From assembly GCA_945878405.1 (NCBI GenBank), contig CAMCTJ010000006.1:1-64000 (forward strand): DNA of 64,000 nucleotides. The letters run 5' to 3'. Under the pieces are notes generated by a model. The model was not told the origin of the DNA and searched no databases. It saw only the letters and a list, made by a program, of their open reading frames with translations. The translations under genes and the position numbers were made by a program. Below are positions 49,593 through 59,945 of the stretch, piece after piece; position 1 is the first letter of the stretch, and each line of letters begins with the position of its first letter. Source of the DNA: Bdellovibrio sp. ZAP7. GTDB taxonomy: Bacteria; Bdellovibrionota; FAC87; UBA2466.

Positions 49593-52247
49593 TTACTCGT
49601 AACCTTCTCTTGGAAAATCGAGAGTTTCGTCTTGAGAAAGCTCCGGAGATTGGGCCTCTTCAACAGCGGGCCCAGAGGGAGTCTCACCCGGTTTAGATTC
49701 GCCCGGAGTTGCTGTCGTGGTTCGAAGGTTGGGCTCTCCAACTCTTCGAATATTTGAAGCTGCTATGTTTGGGACTGCACCAGCTTTAAAGGCCACTCTG
49801 ACTCGATTTGGATTGCTGGGAGCTGCGATTTTTCCGGTTAATTTATCTACATAGGCAAACACGATGTCTTCTGGGATTGGGAAATCATTTTTGGAATAGG
49901 ACGAGCTGATGGCCCTCATATATTCAGCCCAAATGGGAGCAGCAGCTTTTCCGCCAGTCTCACTCATTCCAAGGGCTTTTTCTTTCAAATAACCAATCCA
50001 AACACCTGAAACTACCTGGGGAGAATACCCCACAAACCAAGCATCCCGATGATCATTTGAGGTGCCTGTCTTTCCGGCGATAGCTCCTGGAGCACTGGCA
50101 GCAGCCCTTCCCGTCCCTTCCCGAATTACAGACTTTAGTAAATCTGTCATGACATAGGCCGTTTGCGGAGAAATGACAGGTGCCTCATTTTCCTGGAGTG
50201 CTTCCGCCACAATGCTTGGTGTGTTCTGATTTTCAGTTGGGTTTTGAAGAGCTGGAAGTTCCTCTAGAATTTTTCCGGCCCCATCTTCCACTCGCTTGAT
50301 ATAGTTTAAAACAACGGGCTTTCCTAAACGTGGGAAGATGGCATAGGCCCGCATAATTTCCTCCAAGCTTGCAGACCAGGAACCTAAGCCAATTGTTAAA
50401 TCGCGCGGTAAAGGGGAGGTGATCCCAACGCTTCGAGCATATTGAATTCCGTAATCAATACTGATCTCAGAAAGCAGTTTTACCGTTGGAACATTCATAG
50501 AACGGATTAAGGCCAACCGTAAAGGAATGTCCCCTTCAAACTTTCCGCCGAAGTTATGTGGCTTCCAGTCTTCACCCATCACCGTACTTGTATCGACTTC
50601 TTGTTTATCGTCATTTCGGAAAACGACCGGAGAGTCAGTCACCAAAGACGATGGGGAGAACCCCTTATCAAAAGCGGCTGCGTAAATGAGGGGCTTAAAG
50701 GTTGACCCCACTTGTCTTTTTGCTTGAAGTGCACAGTTAAATTTACTCTTTTGAAAATCTAATCCCCCCACCATGGCTTTTACAAAACCGTTTTTTACGT
50801 CGTAAGAAAGCAAAGCCCCAGAAACCTCAGGCTCTTGCTCTAAAGAAACTACTGCAATCCCTTTGTCTTTTTCGACTTGCTCCACTTTTACCGAAACAAT
50901 ATCTCCAACTTTTAATACCTGCTCTACTCGCTGAGTAGGCTTGTCATCAATCAAAACCCAGGACATTCCCGTCACTGGCAATCTGGCTTGAGTCAGCCCG
51001 ATTCGTAGTTCTGCTTCATTTCGCTCATTATCGACTCGAGCAACAAGTCCTTGGTAATAATTTCCAATCTTGATTGGAGTATCGCCCACAAATCGACTCG
51101 CAGCCGTCCCGTAGGGAGCTAAATCAATTTCCAAAACCTTCAGAGCCCGCTCGGCGGCATCTCCGGGAAGCAATCGAGGAGGCTTTAAATCTTCTAAAAC
51201 TTGTTTATGAACAGCTGCTTTCCATTCATCTTTGTCCGACTCGGTACTTAAATTTCGGGAAACTCCCCGCCAACCAGCTCTCTTATCTACCTCGCGAACT
51301 CCTTTAATCATGGCTTGTTCCGCTGATTTCTGAAAATTAAAATTCACTGTAGTGTAAACTTTGAATCCCTGTTTCAGAATCTCTTCGGAGCCGTATTTGT
51401 CCATGAGGTATTGACGAACATATTCTACAAAATAAGGCGCAGCCGAATTATTAAGGTCTTCCAATGGGTAAACTCTAATGCCATCCGCCAATACTTCTTT
51501 TGCCTTTTCCGGGTCAAGATAGCTCTCATCAACCATTCGTCGGACAACATAAGACTGCCGACGCTTTGCCAGGTCTGGATGATGGAAGGGATTCCAGTCA
51601 TTTGGTCTCTGCGGCAATCCCGCCAACAAAGAAGCCTCAGCTACAGTTAGTTCTTTAACGTCTTTATGAAAATAATTGCGAGCAGCCGCCCCTATCCCGT
51701 ATGAACCATGTCCCAAATAAATCTCGGATAAGTAGAGACCTAGAATTTCTTCCTTAGAAAGCTCATTCTCCATTCGATAAGCCAAAACCATTTCTCGAAG
51801 CTTTCGAGTAATAACTTTTTTCTTGGACTCCAGCAGAAGAGCGCGAGCTACTTGTTGGGTGATCGTGCTTCCCCCTTGAGCATATCGTCCTCGCACCACA
51901 TTTGACCAAATTGCACGTGCAATACTATTGAGATCAATTCCCTTGTGGTGAAAAAAGTTTGAATCTTCGGCAGAAAGAAAGGCCTGAATGACGTGATTTG
52001 GAATTTCCTTATAGTTGACCGGGTATCTCCGCTCAGTTGTGAACTCCCCAATTTTTTTTCCGTCATCTGAGAAGACTTCAGTGGCATGAGAGTGCTGAAA
52101 ATTCTTCAACTGACTAACTGGAGGAAGCCCTGAAGTAATAAAGTAAAGAACGATAAGGCCCAAAAGAGCTGAAATAACAGTAGCTCCCAAAGTAACCAAA
52201 GAGAGAGTTTGAAATGCTTTTCTAATTTGCAAAGATGTTCGCCTCAT
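49593..52247 (-). CDS. mrcA: Penicillin-binding protein 1A (bifunctional glycosyltransferase/transpeptidase)
   Basis: An 884-aa class A PBP that polymerises and cross-links peptidoglycan in the periplasm. It has a short cytoplasmic arm, one N-terminal membrane helix (VTLGATVISALLGLIVLYFI) and the GT51 motif AEDSNFFHHKGIDLNS. The transpeptidase motifs are GSTFKPLIYAA (SxxK), SMN and GKTGTSNDHRDAWFVG. Between the catalytic domains is an OB-like insertion typical of PBP1A. The C-terminal tail (about 830-884) is Pro/Thr/Glu-rich. No clear Shine-Dalgarno precedes the ATG; a TTGAGT-N18-TAAAAT pair lies just upstream. Its mRNA ends at the terminator at 49490. Confidence 0.95.
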   Translation of the reverse strand: MRRTSLQIRKAFQTLSLVTLGATVISALLGLIVLYFITSGLPPVSQLKNFQHSHATEVFSDDGKKIGEFTTERRYPVNYKEIPNHVIQAFLSAEDSNFFHHKGIDLNSIARAIWSNVVRGRYAQGGSTITQQVARALLLESKKKVITRKLREMVLAYRMENELSKEEILGLYLSEIYLGHGSYGIGAAARNYFHKDVKELTVAEASLLAGLPQRPNDWNPFHHPDLAKRRQSYVVRRMVDESYLDPEKAKEVLADGIRVYPLEDLNNSAAPYFVEYVRQYLMDKYGSEEILKQGFKVYTTVNFNFQKSAEQAMIKGVREVDKRAGWRGVSRNLSTESDKDEWKAAVHKQVLEDLKPPRLLPGDAAERALKVLEIDLAPYGTAASRFVGDTPIKIGNYYQGLVARVDNERNEAELRIGLTQARLPVTGMSWVLIDDKPTQRVEQVLKVGDIVSVKVEQVEKDKGIAVVSLEQEPEVSGALLSYDVKNGFVKAMVGGLDFQKSKFNCALQAKRQVGSTFKPLIYAAAFDKGFSPSSLVTDSPVVFRNDDKQEVDTSTVMGEDWKPHNFGGKFEGDIPLRLALIRSMNVPTVKLLSEISIDYGIQYARSVGITSPLPRDLTIGLGSWSASLEEIMRAYAIFPRLGKPVVLNYIKRVEDGAGKILEELPALQNPTENQNTPSIVAEALQENEAPVISPQTAYVMTDLLKSVIREGTGRAAASAPGAIAGKTGTSNDHRDAWFVGYSPQVVSGVWIGYLKEKALGMSETGGKAAAPIWAEYMRAISSSYSKNDFPIPEDIVFAYVDKLTGKIAAPSNPNRVRVAFKAGAVPNIAASNIRRVGEPNLRTTTATPGESKPGETPSGPAVEEAQSPELSQDETLDFPREGYE

Positions 52248-52258
52248 TTTTAAGGCTT

Positions 52259-52288
52259 ATTTTACGATAAGACCTGGGCCGAACTCAA
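52259..52288 (-). promoter_or_regulatory. Weak candidate promoter and stem in the PBP1A leader
   Basis: On the minus strand TTGAGT and TAAAAT lie 18 bases apart, ending about 12 bp before the ATG. The region 52269-52312 also has complementary AAGACC/GGTCTT ends that could fold into a longer stem. Both are modest matches. Confidence 0.3.
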
Positions 52289-52528
52289 GTCAGAGAGCTC
52301 AACCCGGGTCTTAACATACTCCTTTGAGGAGTTTGGGGGTTAGGGGATGATACAACCTTGAAAATCAAAAGCTCACAAAGTACCGCGCCCACTCGAACTG
52401 AGGCTGCATTTCCCTAGTTTCTTTTGAATCTGCAACCCAAAGGCCAGTTTTTGACCCTGGGGCGCAGCGCGCATTCTTGGAGAATATGTTCAGGAATTGG
52501 ACGAAAAAGATTCTGGAGTCCTAGCCAA

Positions 52529-54049
52529 TCAAAAATTCGATACGAGAGATACTTCAAATCTTCCCACCCACGAGTCAGAAAAGGTCATTTTCAGTGAGCT
52601 AGAAGGAAGAAAAACTGAGGCTGCTCCAACCAACTCGACAGATTTTAATACGGGAGTTTTAAAAATAAGATCGAGCTCTGACCCAAGAGTCTGCTCTTTG
52701 TCACTCGAGTTGTTTACGGGGGTAGAACCATCTACTTGATAAACTGGAAACTCGGTATTTGATTTTAAAAAATGAAGTCCCCTTATTAAAAATTCCGAAC
52801 TCAGAAACGGATTCAACCCGAATTGGAATCCTAGCCCCGAAAGATTTCTCCGCCCCAAAACATCTGCCCATCCCAGCCATTTATGCGTCGAAGGAAAAAG
52901 AGGGTTAAAGTCAGGACTAGACCAAAAGCCATCCACTCCTACTTGAATTCCTAGATTGGAAAATGCCCTGGACTTCAGTTCAGCCCACATTTGCTGCCCG
53001 GTAGTCTCACCCCACTGCCCTGATGCCTCAGCCCTCAATTCAACTTCGCCCAAATTTAATCTTGCGTGTAACCCTGAAGTAAATAACTGATTCAAATGCG
53101 AGCGATGATCTCTTAACCAAAAGAAATAAGGTGCCAGGGTCACATCACGATTAGGATGAGTCCATGACAAATGAGATCCATGAAAGTCCCGATCGCCGGG
53201 GCCTGTACCTTGAGTATTGTTATCCCATAATTTTGTAGAAAAAAGGTCCCATGAACTTTTTCCCCATTCGATCCGTGATCGAACCCCATCGAAACTTCTG
53301 CCAGGATTTTCCCAATCAGAAGCGCCCACTAAAACCTCATCTCCGAGGCTTAGTATTTGCCTTCCTAAAATCAGTCGCCAAACCGGACTAAGCCGAAATT
53401 GACCAAAAGCTTGATGAAAACTCAGCTGAGGATCTCGGCTAGACCCGCTAGTTCCCACGGCGACATTAAGATTAGAAGTCGCTGGCTGGAGCAGTGGCTC
53501 TCCCAAAAGATGAACCGCTTGAGGCTGCAAAAGAAACTCGACATTTTCAGTGGGATGAAAAAACAGACCGGCTCGTGCCCGAAGTGAAGAAAATCCTCTT
53601 TCAGAAGAGAAATCATTTTTTCTGTTTTCCTCAACCCGAAATCGAAACTGTCCACTAACTTCAAACATGGACGGCCAAGACTGACTAATTTCCTGCGGAC
53701 GATTTAGCCGAAAAACTACGGAACCCTGACTATTTTCCTGAGGTCTCCATTTCTTTGGATACTCTCTCAGGCTTCCAACCAGAGTCCAAACACCGGGAGC
53801 AATCTCACGAACGGGAATGTGATAGGTGTGTGTTTCTGTCATTAAAAGAGCGTTGGCCCTGTCTAACTCACATTCAAGCTGGGCCCCTTCTTTTTTCCCC
53901 CCACAAGCTTCCAAGTCGAATTGAACTTTAAGCGTCGAACAGGAGGAACCAGCGATAATCTTAGCCTCTCCACAGCTCCGTTCCCCCCAACAGGTGAATG
54001 AGCATAAAACACAATAAACAACTGCAAGGTAGCAAATTACTGGCCTCAT
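52529..54049 (-). CDS. Alginate-export-type outer-membrane beta-barrel
   Basis: A 506-aa exported protein (signal peptide VICYLAVVYCVLCSFTCWG). The first ~130 residues are a beta-rich domain with a cysteine pair. From about residue 135 the sequence alternates strand and turn: QFRFRVEENRK..., LRARAGLFFHPTENVEFLLQPQ, FGQFRLSPVWRLILGRQILSLGDEVLVGASDWENPGRSFDGVRSRIEW. The last block strongly recalls the alginate_exp family, in which a barrel of about 18 strands secretes polysaccharide. It ends with RFEVSLVSNF, a good C-terminal strand for outer-membrane insertion. No polysaccharide genes are nearby, so its cargo is unknown. Confidence 0.78.
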   Translation of the reverse strand: MRPVICYLAVVYCVLCSFTCWGERSCGEAKIIAGSSCSTLKVQFDLEACGGKKEGAQLECELDRANALLMTETHTYHIPVREIAPGVWTLVGSLREYPKKWRPQENSQGSVVFRLNRPQEISQSWPSMFEVSGQFRFRVEENRKNDFSSERGFSSLRARAGLFFHPTENVEFLLQPQAVHLLGEPLLQPATSNLNVAVGTSGSSRDPQLSFHQAFGQFRLSPVWRLILGRQILSLGDEVLVGASDWENPGRSFDGVRSRIEWGKSSWDLFSTKLWDNNTQGTGPGDRDFHGSHLSWTHPNRDVTLAPYFFWLRDHRSHLNQLFTSGLHARLNLGEVELRAEASGQWGETTGQQMWAELKSRAFSNLGIQVGVDGFWSSPDFNPLFPSTHKWLGWADVLGRRNLSGLGFQFGLNPFLSSEFLIRGLHFLKSNTEFPVYQVDGSTPVNNSSDKEQTLGSELDLIFKTPVLKSVELVGAASVFLPSSSLKMTFSDSWVGRFEVSLVSNF

Positions 54050-54106
54050 AAACTTACCTTAACAGATCGCATTTGCCTTGAAAAACTGATAGGTTAAGAA
54101 TCAATC

Positions 54107-55423
54107 ATGAGTTCCTTTTTAGAACGACGAAGCAATACTATTTCCTCTGATTTGACGGAATACGTTTTGAGCGTCGGGGTTCAGTTTCGGGACGATACCC
54201 TAGATGAAGTTGAAAGTTCCCTTAGTGAACTAGATCGTTTGATTCAAACTCTCGGTGGCAAAGTGGTTGAAACCATTATTCAGCGGAGAATCAAGCCTGA
54301 TCCATCGCTCTTCATCGGGAAAGGTAAAGCTGAGGAAATCGCACTTCTGATCAAAGAGAAAGAATGCGATTTAGCTGCTTTTGATCAAGAACTCACCGGT
54401 ACCCAACAAAGAAATTTAGAGAGAATACTTAACTGTCGTGTCATTGACCGGACCGGTATTATTTTGGATATTTTTTCAAAACATGCTCGGACAAAAGAGG
54501 CTAAAAACCAGGTTGAACTGGCGATGCTGGAATATCTATCTACGCACCTCACTCGCAAATGGACCCACTTGGAAAGACAAAGAGGCGGGATCGGTCTTAA
54601 GGGGGTTGGCGAAAAGCAAATTGAGTTAGACAGACGAATGATTCGTAGCCGTATTTCAAAATTAAAAACGGAAATAGCTCATCAAGCGCAGGATCGGTCA
54701 ATTCAAAGACGGCATAGGGACAAATTTCTTAGAGTTGCCATAGTTGGATACACCAATGCCGGCAAGTCTACCTTGATGAATAACCTCACTCATAGCAACG
54801 TGTATGTAGATGATCGCCTTTTTGCGACCCTCGACTCCACCGTTCGAATTATTGACCCTAAGACACGGCCGCCGATCTTACTCAGCGACACCGTTGGATT
54901 TATCGATAAACTTCCTCATGGTCTTGTTGCTTCCTTTCGCTCAACTCTCCAAGAAGTTTTAGAAGCGGATGTATTACTTCACGTTGTCGATATGTCTTCT
55001 CCTTATTTTCTGGAGCAAATGGAAGTTACTAAAAATGTTTTAGAGGAAATTGGTGCTGGAACCAAACCCACTTTCTTAGTCTTTAATAAAGCGGATCTTG
55101 TGAAGGAAATTTTCTTACCTAAAATTTTAGAGCGTAAATACATAGATTGCGTTTCCGTCTCGGCTTTAAGACCAGCTGATATGCGCCGCCTGAGAGAGTC
55201 AATATTTGGCTATTTCGAAAGAGATATGATGGATTTAGAGCTTACGGTGCCCTACAGCGATACCTGGCTCCAATCCCAGATTCACGAGTTTTCGAAGGTG
55301 ATCAAAAAAGATTATCTAGAAGAAGGGGCTCACTTTCATATTCGCGTGATGAGATCAACGGCTAGTTGGTTAGGCCTTCTTGAAAAACCCGGGGTAACTA
55401 TCAAGGTAAACAATGCTGGATAA
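54107..55423 (+). CDS. hflX: Ribosome-associated GTPase HflX
   Basis: HflX splits and rescues stalled ribosomes. The 438-aa protein has the N-terminal HflX domain (PDPSLFIGKGKAEEIALLIKEKECDLAAFDQELTGTQQRNLERIL) and the coiled-coil linker with GIGLKGVGEKQIELDRRMIRSRI. The G domain follows: VGYTNAGKSTLMNNLT, DTVGFI, NKADLV. Length matches the family. The stop overlaps the next gene by 11 bp, so the PEP-synthase regulator is probably coupled to hflX. Confidence 0.96.
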   Translation: MSSFLERRSNTISSDLTEYVLSVGVQFRDDTLDEVESSLSELDRLIQTLGGKVVETIIQRRIKPDPSLFIGKGKAEEIALLIKEKECDLAAFDQELTGTQQRNLERILNCRVIDRTGIILDIFSKHARTKEAKNQVELAMLEYLSTHLTRKWTHLERQRGGIGLKGVGEKQIELDRRMIRSRISKLKTEIAHQAQDRSIQRRHRDKFLRVAIVGYTNAGKSTLMNNLTHSNVYVDDRLFATLDSTVRIIDPKTRPPILLSDTVGFIDKLPHGLVASFRSTLQEVLEADVLLHVVDMSSPYFLEQMEVTKNVLEEIGAGTKPTFLVFNKADLVKEIFLPKILERKYIDCVSVSALRPADMRRLRESIFGYFERDMMDLELTVPYSDTWLQSQIHEFSKVIKKDYLEEGAHFHIRVMRSTASWLGLLEKPGVTIKVNNAG

Positions 55424-56234
55424 TACTGGTCTGACTCTTTTTATTGTCTCCGATGGGACTGGCGAAACCGCCGATCTGATCATTAAGGCCGCGTTAGTTC
55501 AATATTCTGGACTAAATTTAAGAATCGTGCGCTATAAAAATGTCAGGACTGAACCTCAAGTAACAGCTATCTTTGAAGAAGCCCAGAGCAAGCGTGGAAT
55601 TGTGGTTTATACGATTGTGACTAAGACGCTTCGCGAGTTTGTTGAAAAAACGGCTCAAACTTTTATTGTACCCGCGGTGGACCTCTTAGGACCTCTGCTT
55701 AATCTCCTTTCTCAGTTTCTCACTCAAAATCAAAAAGGAGAGCCCGGCCTATTCCATCAAGTCAATGAATCTTACTTTAAAAGAATTGAGGCAATTGAAT
55801 TTACCGTAAAACATGACGATGGACGTTTTCCCGACAATCTTGAAATGGCTGATATCGTCTTAGTGGGCCTTTCTAGAACTAGCAAAACTCCGCTTTCTAT
55901 TTATTTATCTTATAAAGGGTGGAAGGTAGCCAACGTACCAGTTGTCCGAGGAATTCCGTTACCGGAGCGATTATTTCAAACCGATCAGCGTAAAATTGTT
56001 GGGCTCATTATTGATCCAGCGGCTCTTGTCAGGATTCGACGAGAACGACTTCTAAAAATGGGCGAAGATCCAAATAGTTCCTATGCCGATCCAGAACAAG
56101 TTGAATTGGAAATTGATTACTGCAAACAGATTTTTCGACAAAATCGTCGCTGGCCAGTTTTTGATGTTACCAATAAGGCTCTAGAGGAAACTGCAGCCGA
56201 AATCGAACGCTTCATTAGTGGATTAAGTTTTTGA
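55413..56234 (+). CDS. PEP synthase/PPDK regulatory bifunctional kinase/phosphorylase (DUF299 family)
   Basis: Members of this family inactivate or reactivate PEP synthase or pyruvate phosphate dikinase by ADP-dependent phosphorylation and Pi-dependent dephosphorylation. The 273-aa sequence has the family start LTLFIVSDGTGETADLIIKAALVQY, the central DLLGPLL and the nucleotide-binding block VLVGLSRTSKTPLSIYLSYKG (P-loop-like GLSRTSKTP). Whether it is the PSRP or the PDRP subtype is unclear; neither target enzyme is encoded here. It overlaps hflX by 11 bp. Confidence 0.94.
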   Translation: MLDNTGLTLFIVSDGTGETADLIIKAALVQYSGLNLRIVRYKNVRTEPQVTAIFEEAQSKRGIVVYTIVTKTLREFVEKTAQTFIVPAVDLLGPLLNLLSQFLTQNQKGEPGLFHQVNESYFKRIEAIEFTVKHDDGRFPDNLEMADIVLVGLSRTSKTPLSIYLSYKGWKVANVPVVRGIPLPERLFQTDQRKIVGLIIDPAALVRIRRERLLKMGEDPNSSYADPEQVELEIDYCKQIFRQNRRWPVFDVTNKALEETAAEIERFISGLSF

Positions 56235-56306
56235 TTCCCCTTTGCGGCCGCCCCTTACAATGTCGCATAATTTATCTTCCGTAACTAACCTAGGGTAAAA
56301 AAAGAA

Positions 56307-56738
56307 TTATTCGGCTTTTGTCTTACTTGAAAACTTTTCTTTGAGCTTATCGAGAACCCCATTCACAAAAGCCGGGGTATTTTCAGAACCAAACTCTTTC
56401 GCGATTTCGACCATTTCGTTCACTGTGACAGTCCCTGGAATATCATCACAAAAAAGAATCTCATATGCCCCTAACCGAAGAATGTTTCTATCCACTGCTG
56501 CCATTCGATCAGGTCGCCAATGGGAAGAGATCTCAGCGAGACGTTTATCAATTTCCTGCAGTTTTTCTCCTACTCCCACCACGAGTCGCTTGGTAAAGGG
56601 ATCTAGGGTTGTCTGACTTTGTAGGTAAAGAGCTTCAAAGTGGTTTAAAGCCATCTCAATCGTCAGTTGATTATTCAGATCTAACTGATACAGAATTTGA
56701 AGGCCGTCTTCTCTAGCTTTTCGTCTATTACTCTTCAT
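56307..56738 (-). CDS. nusB: Transcription antitermination protein NusB
   Basis: NusB binds boxA RNA with NusE for rRNA antitermination. The 143-aa helical protein has the family start [20 protein letters not shown] and the blocks [58 protein letters not shown]. It overlaps the glyA stop by 4 bp, being the last of acpP-fabF-rpiB-glyA-nusB. The common ribE-nusB partner (ribH) is not here. Confidence 0.97.
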   Translation of the reverse strand: MKSNRRKAREDGLQILYQLDLNNQLTIEMALNHFEALYLQSQTTLDPFTKRLVVGVGEKLQEIDKRLAEISSHWRPDRMAAVDRNILRLGAYEILFCDDIPGTVTVNEMVEIAKEFGSENTPAFVNGVLDKLKEKFSSKTKAE

Positions 56739-57979
56739 GCATTTATTTGAGAATAAATAGGATATTTCCTACAAATCTCTCTTACCTCGCCCCTTACTTT
56801 TTCAATCGCAGAATCGCTACCATCTAATAAAACTCTTCGAACCGCATCCGCGAGCCATTTCATATCACCTTCTTTAAGCCCTCGTGTGGTAACAGCTGGG
56901 GTCCCCATTCGCACACCACTTGTTACAAACGCAGACGTCGTTTCAAACGGTACTGTATTTTTGTTGGCCGTTAATCCAGCTCTATCCAGACGGGCTTCAG
57001 CTTCTTTTCCGGTAAGTCCTTGTTTTCTTAAATCGATTAAAAGAAGATGGTTTTCTGTTCCACCGCTGACTAACTGAAATCCACTGGCCATCAGGTGCTC
57101 AGCTAAAGCTTTGCAATTTAGTATCACTTGCTTTTGATATTGCTTAAATTCTGGTTCCAATGCCTCTTTGAAAGCGACAGCTTTTGCAGCAATGACGTGC
57201 ATGAGAGGCCCACCCTGAATTCCAGGAAAGATACGGCTATTAATTTTCTGCCGCCACGGCTCTTTAAATAAAATGATGCCCCCCCGAGGGCCACGCAATG
57301 TTTTATGGGTGGTACTCGTCACAAAATCAGAATGAGGCACTGGAGAGGGGTGAAGTCCAGCAGCTACCAATCCTGCAATATGCGCCATATCCACCAACAG
57401 GAGCGCTCCTACTTCTTTTGCGATCGAGCCAAATTTTTCAAAATCGATAATTCTCGAATAAGCACTGGCCCCTGCAATAATCATTTTTGGGCGATGTTCT
57501 TTCGCTAAATCTCTTACTTGATCGTAATCAATGAGTTGGTTGTCTTCACGAACGCCATAATGAATGGCGCGATATAAAAGACCAGAAAAATTGACGGGAT
57601 GTCCATGCGTCAAATGCCCGCCGTGAGAAAGATTCATTCCAAGAATCGTATCCCCCGGTTGAAGACAAGCCAAATAAACTGCCATGTTGCTCTGAGAACC
57701 ACTATGGGGTTGGACATTGGCGCCTTCACTCCCAAAAAGCTTCAAGCATCGATCAATGGCAAGACTCTCCACCACGTCTACAAACTCACAGCCACCATAA
57801 TAACGTTTTCCTGGATAGCCTTCGGCATACTTGTTGGTTAAGACACTACCTTGAGCTTCTAGGACAGCCGAAGAAACGGTGTTCTCACTTGGAATTAACT
57901 CCAAGGACTCCTGTTGCCGATGCAACTCAGAGTTCATTGCATGGCTCAATTCTGGATCTAGATGCGAAATAGTTTTCAT
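56735..57979 (-). CDS. glyA: Serine hydroxymethyltransferase GlyA
   Basis: GlyA interconverts serine and glycine, making 5,10-methylene-tetrahydrofolate. The 414-aa PLP enzyme has the catalytic lysine in [13 protein letters not shown] and blocks [34 protein letters not shown] and [25 protein letters not shown]. The stop overlaps nusB and the start overlaps rpiB (4 bp each). Together with metF and gcvT elsewhere in the window it covers part of one-carbon metabolism. Confidence 0.98.
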   Translation of the reverse strand: MKTISHLDPELSHAMNSELHRQQESLELIPSENTVSSAVLEAQGSVLTNKYAEGYPGKRYYGGCEFVDVVESLAIDRCLKLFGSEGANVQPHSGSQSNMAVYLACLQPGDTILGMNLSHGGHLTHGHPVNFSGLLYRAIHYGVREDNQLIDYDQVRDLAKEHRPKMIIAGASAYSRIIDFEKFGSIAKEVGALLLVDMAHIAGLVAAGLHPSPVPHSDFVTSTTHKTLRGPRGGIILFKEPWRQKINSRIFPGIQGGPLMHVIAAKAVAFKEALEPEFKQYQKQVILNCKALAEHLMASGFQLVSGGTENHLLLIDLRKQGLTGKEAEARLDRAGLTANKNTVPFETTSAFVTSGVRMGTPAVTTRGLKEGDMKWLADAVRRVLLDGSDSAIEKVRGEVREICRKYPIYSQINA

Positions 57980-58434
57980 GCCCTCTCCTCCAGTTTACGG
58001 ATCTGCTCTAGTCGTCTCGAATGTCTGTCTCCCAAAAATCCAGTGTTCAGCCATTCCTTAACCAATTCAAATGCCAAATCTTCTGAAATTAACCTAGCCC
58101 CAAGACATATAATATTACTATCGTTATGTTCTCTCGATAAGCGGGCACTTTCAATGTTCCAACTGCTGGTAGCTCGAATTCCTTTTATTTTATTAGCCGC
58201 AATGCACATTCCCAGCCCGCTCCCGCAGATGAGTATCCCTCGCCCCTCCTGAGCTGCCGCGACCAGCTTCGCTACTTTTTCAGCAAAGTTGGGATAATCA
58301 ACAGAGTCCGTACCATTGGTGCCGCAGTCCTGAAATTCAATGGTTGGAAAGCCACCCTTAAGCCGAGCAAGCAAGGGTTGCTTTAGAGCGAACCCAGCAT
58401 GGTCGCTTCCCACGTAGACAGTTTTTATAGACAT
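57976..58434 (-). CDS. rpiB: Ribose 5-phosphate isomerase B
   Basis: RpiB interconverts ribose-5- and ribulose-5-phosphate. The 152-aa protein begins [21 protein letters not shown], has the block [19 protein letters not shown] and the active-site cysteine in [20 protein letters not shown]. Adjacency to glyA is widespread. It follows fabF by 1 bp and overlaps glyA by 4 bp. Confidence 0.96.
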   Translation of the reverse strand: MSIKTVYVGSDHAGFALKQPLLARLKGGFPTIEFQDCGTNGTDSVDYPNFAEKVAKLVAAAQEGRGILICGSGLGMCIAANKIKGIRATSSWNIESARLSREHNDSNIICLGARLISEDLAFELVKEWLNTGFLGDRHSRRLEQIRKLEERA

Positions 58435-58435
58435 T

Positions 58436-59668
58436 TTAAGCTCTTTTTAAAATTAATGTCCCGTTGGTCCCGCCAAAACCAAATGAATTTGATAAAACAT
58501 AGGTCATTTTTCTCGGCTGGGGCTGATGAGGTACAAAATTCAAATCACATTCGGGACTCGGATTATCTAAATTTGCGGTAGCTGGGGCTACTTGCTCTTG
58601 AAGAGCTTGAACACAGTAGAGTGCTTCTGCGGCTCCTGCAGCTCCCAAAAGATGCCCAGTCAGGGATTTTGTCGAGCTTACTGCTAATTGATAGGCATGA
58701 TCTTTAAAGACGCTTTTAATCGCTAATGTTTCATTCACATCTCCGACCGGAGTGGAAGTTCCGTGAGCGTTCACATAATCAATTTGCTCCGGATTTAGTT
58801 GAGCGTCTTTAAGAGCTAAATTCATGCATCGGGCAGCCCCTTCTCCTTCAGGACTAGGGGACGTCAGATGGTAGGCATCTGCGTTGAGTCCATACCCAAC
58901 CACCTCAGCGTAAATATGAGCCCCGCGTTTCTTCGCATGCTCATAATTTTCCAAAATGAGGATAGCGCTTCCCTCGCCGATGACAAACCCATCACGATCT
59001 TTATCAAAAGGACGCGAAGCCTTCTCCGGAGCATCATTTCGCTCTGATAGGGCTCTCATCGAACAAAAACCACCAACACCTAGTTCGCAGACCACAGCCT
59101 CGGCTCCGCCCGCCAACATAATGTCTTGGTCCCCTCTTTGAATGAGTCGAAAAGATTCGCCAATGGCATGAGAGCTAGACGAACACGCAGTTGTGATGCA
59201 CGTGTTAGCTCCTTTTAAACCGTATTTAATTGAAAGTTGGCCTGCGGCTAGGTTACCGATCACTGAAGGGATAAAAAACGGAGAAACCCTTTTGGGGCCT
59301 TTTTCTCGGACTACTAAATACTCAGATTGAATTTCTGTTAGGCCACCGATTCCCACTCCGACACAAGCTCCAGCCCTAGTTCGATCGACTTCATCAAATT
59401 TTAAACCAGAGTGCACCACCGCCTCGGCGCCAGCCACCATGGCAAGTTGAATAAATCTTCCGATTCTTTTTAGTTCTTTTACTGGGAAATGTTCTTCTGG
59501 CTTAAACCCTTTAACTTCGCCAGCTATCCGAGAGGAATAATTGGAAGCATCAAACAATGAAATCGGGCCTACGCCAGATTTAACGTTAATGAGGGATTCC
59601 CAATTGGTCTTAGCGTTAAGACCTATGGGAGTGATCGCCCCATAACCTGTGACGACGACCCGATTCAT
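58436..59668 (-). CDS. fabF: 3-oxoacyl-[ACP] synthase II FabF
   Basis: FabF is the condensing enzyme elongating acyl-ACP with malonyl-ACP. The true start is the ATG at 59668 (MNRVVVTGYGAITPIGLN, 410 aa); the track ORF runs back into acpP. The catalytic triad Cys-His-His is visible in TACSSSSHAIG, NAHGTSTPVGD and STKSLTGHLLGAAGAAE. It directly follows acpP on the same strand. Confidence 0.97.
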   Translation of the reverse strand: MNRVVVTGYGAITPIGLNAKTNWESLINVKSGVGPISLFDASNYSSRIAGEVKGFKPEEHFPVKELKRIGRFIQLAMVAGAEAVVHSGLKFDEVDRTRAGACVGVGIGGLTEIQSEYLVVREKGPKRVSPFFIPSVIGNLAAGQLSIKYGLKGANTCITTACSSSSHAIGESFRLIQRGDQDIMLAGGAEAVVCELGVGGFCSMRALSERNDAPEKASRPFDKDRDGFVIGEGSAILILENYEHAKKRGAHIYAEVVGYGLNADAYHLTSPSPEGEGAARCMNLALKDAQLNPEQIDYVNAHGTSTPVGDVNETLAIKSVFKDHAYQLAVSSTKSLTGHLLGAAGAAEALYCVQALQEQVAPATANLDNPSPECDLNFVPHQPQPRKMTYVLSNSFGFGGTNGTLILKRA

Positions 59669-59675
59669 GGAAAAT

Positions 59676-59909
59676 TTAGTTAACCTTCGACTTAATGTAA
59701 TTTGAGACGTCGGCCACTGTTTTGATCTTTTCTGCGTCTTCGTCCGGGATTTCCAGATCAAACTCTTCTTCCATGGTCATAACTAATTCCACGATATCGA
59801 GAGAATCTGCACCCAAATCGTCAATAAAAGATGCTTCAGGAGTTACGCTTTCTACATCAACTCCCAATTGTTCAACGATGATATTCTTAACTTTTTCTTC
59901 GATGGACAT
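59676..59909 (-). CDS. acpP: Acyl carrier protein AcpP
   Basis: The 77-aa carrier has the phosphopantetheine site in [12 protein letters not shown] and the typical [15 protein letters not shown] start. I place its ATG at 59909, behind GGAGG, rather than the track start (59933). It supplies acyl intermediates to FabF next door. A promoter candidate lies upstream at 59946-59974. Confidence 0.97.
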   Translation of the reverse strand: MSIEEKVKNIIVEQLGVDVESVTPEASFIDDLGADSLDIVELVMTMEEEFDLEIPDEDAEKIKTVADVSNYIKSKVN

Positions 59910-59945
59910 CTGCTTTTTTCCTCCAGTGATCAAAGTTGTCGGCAG

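Noticed and set aside
52318-52332. ACTCCT-TTG-AGGAGT hairpin as a terminator
   Set aside because: A perfect 6-bp stem, but no U-run follows on either strand, so it is not an intrinsic terminator.
56244-56251. GCGGCCGC palindrome between the PEP-synthase regulator and nusB
   Set aside because: An isolated 8-bp GC palindrome without a loop or U-run; probably chance, and no terminator function can be shown.
59669-59761. 31-residue N-terminal extension of FabF in the track
   Set aside because: It lies inside acpP in another frame; FabF starts at MNRVVVTGYG.
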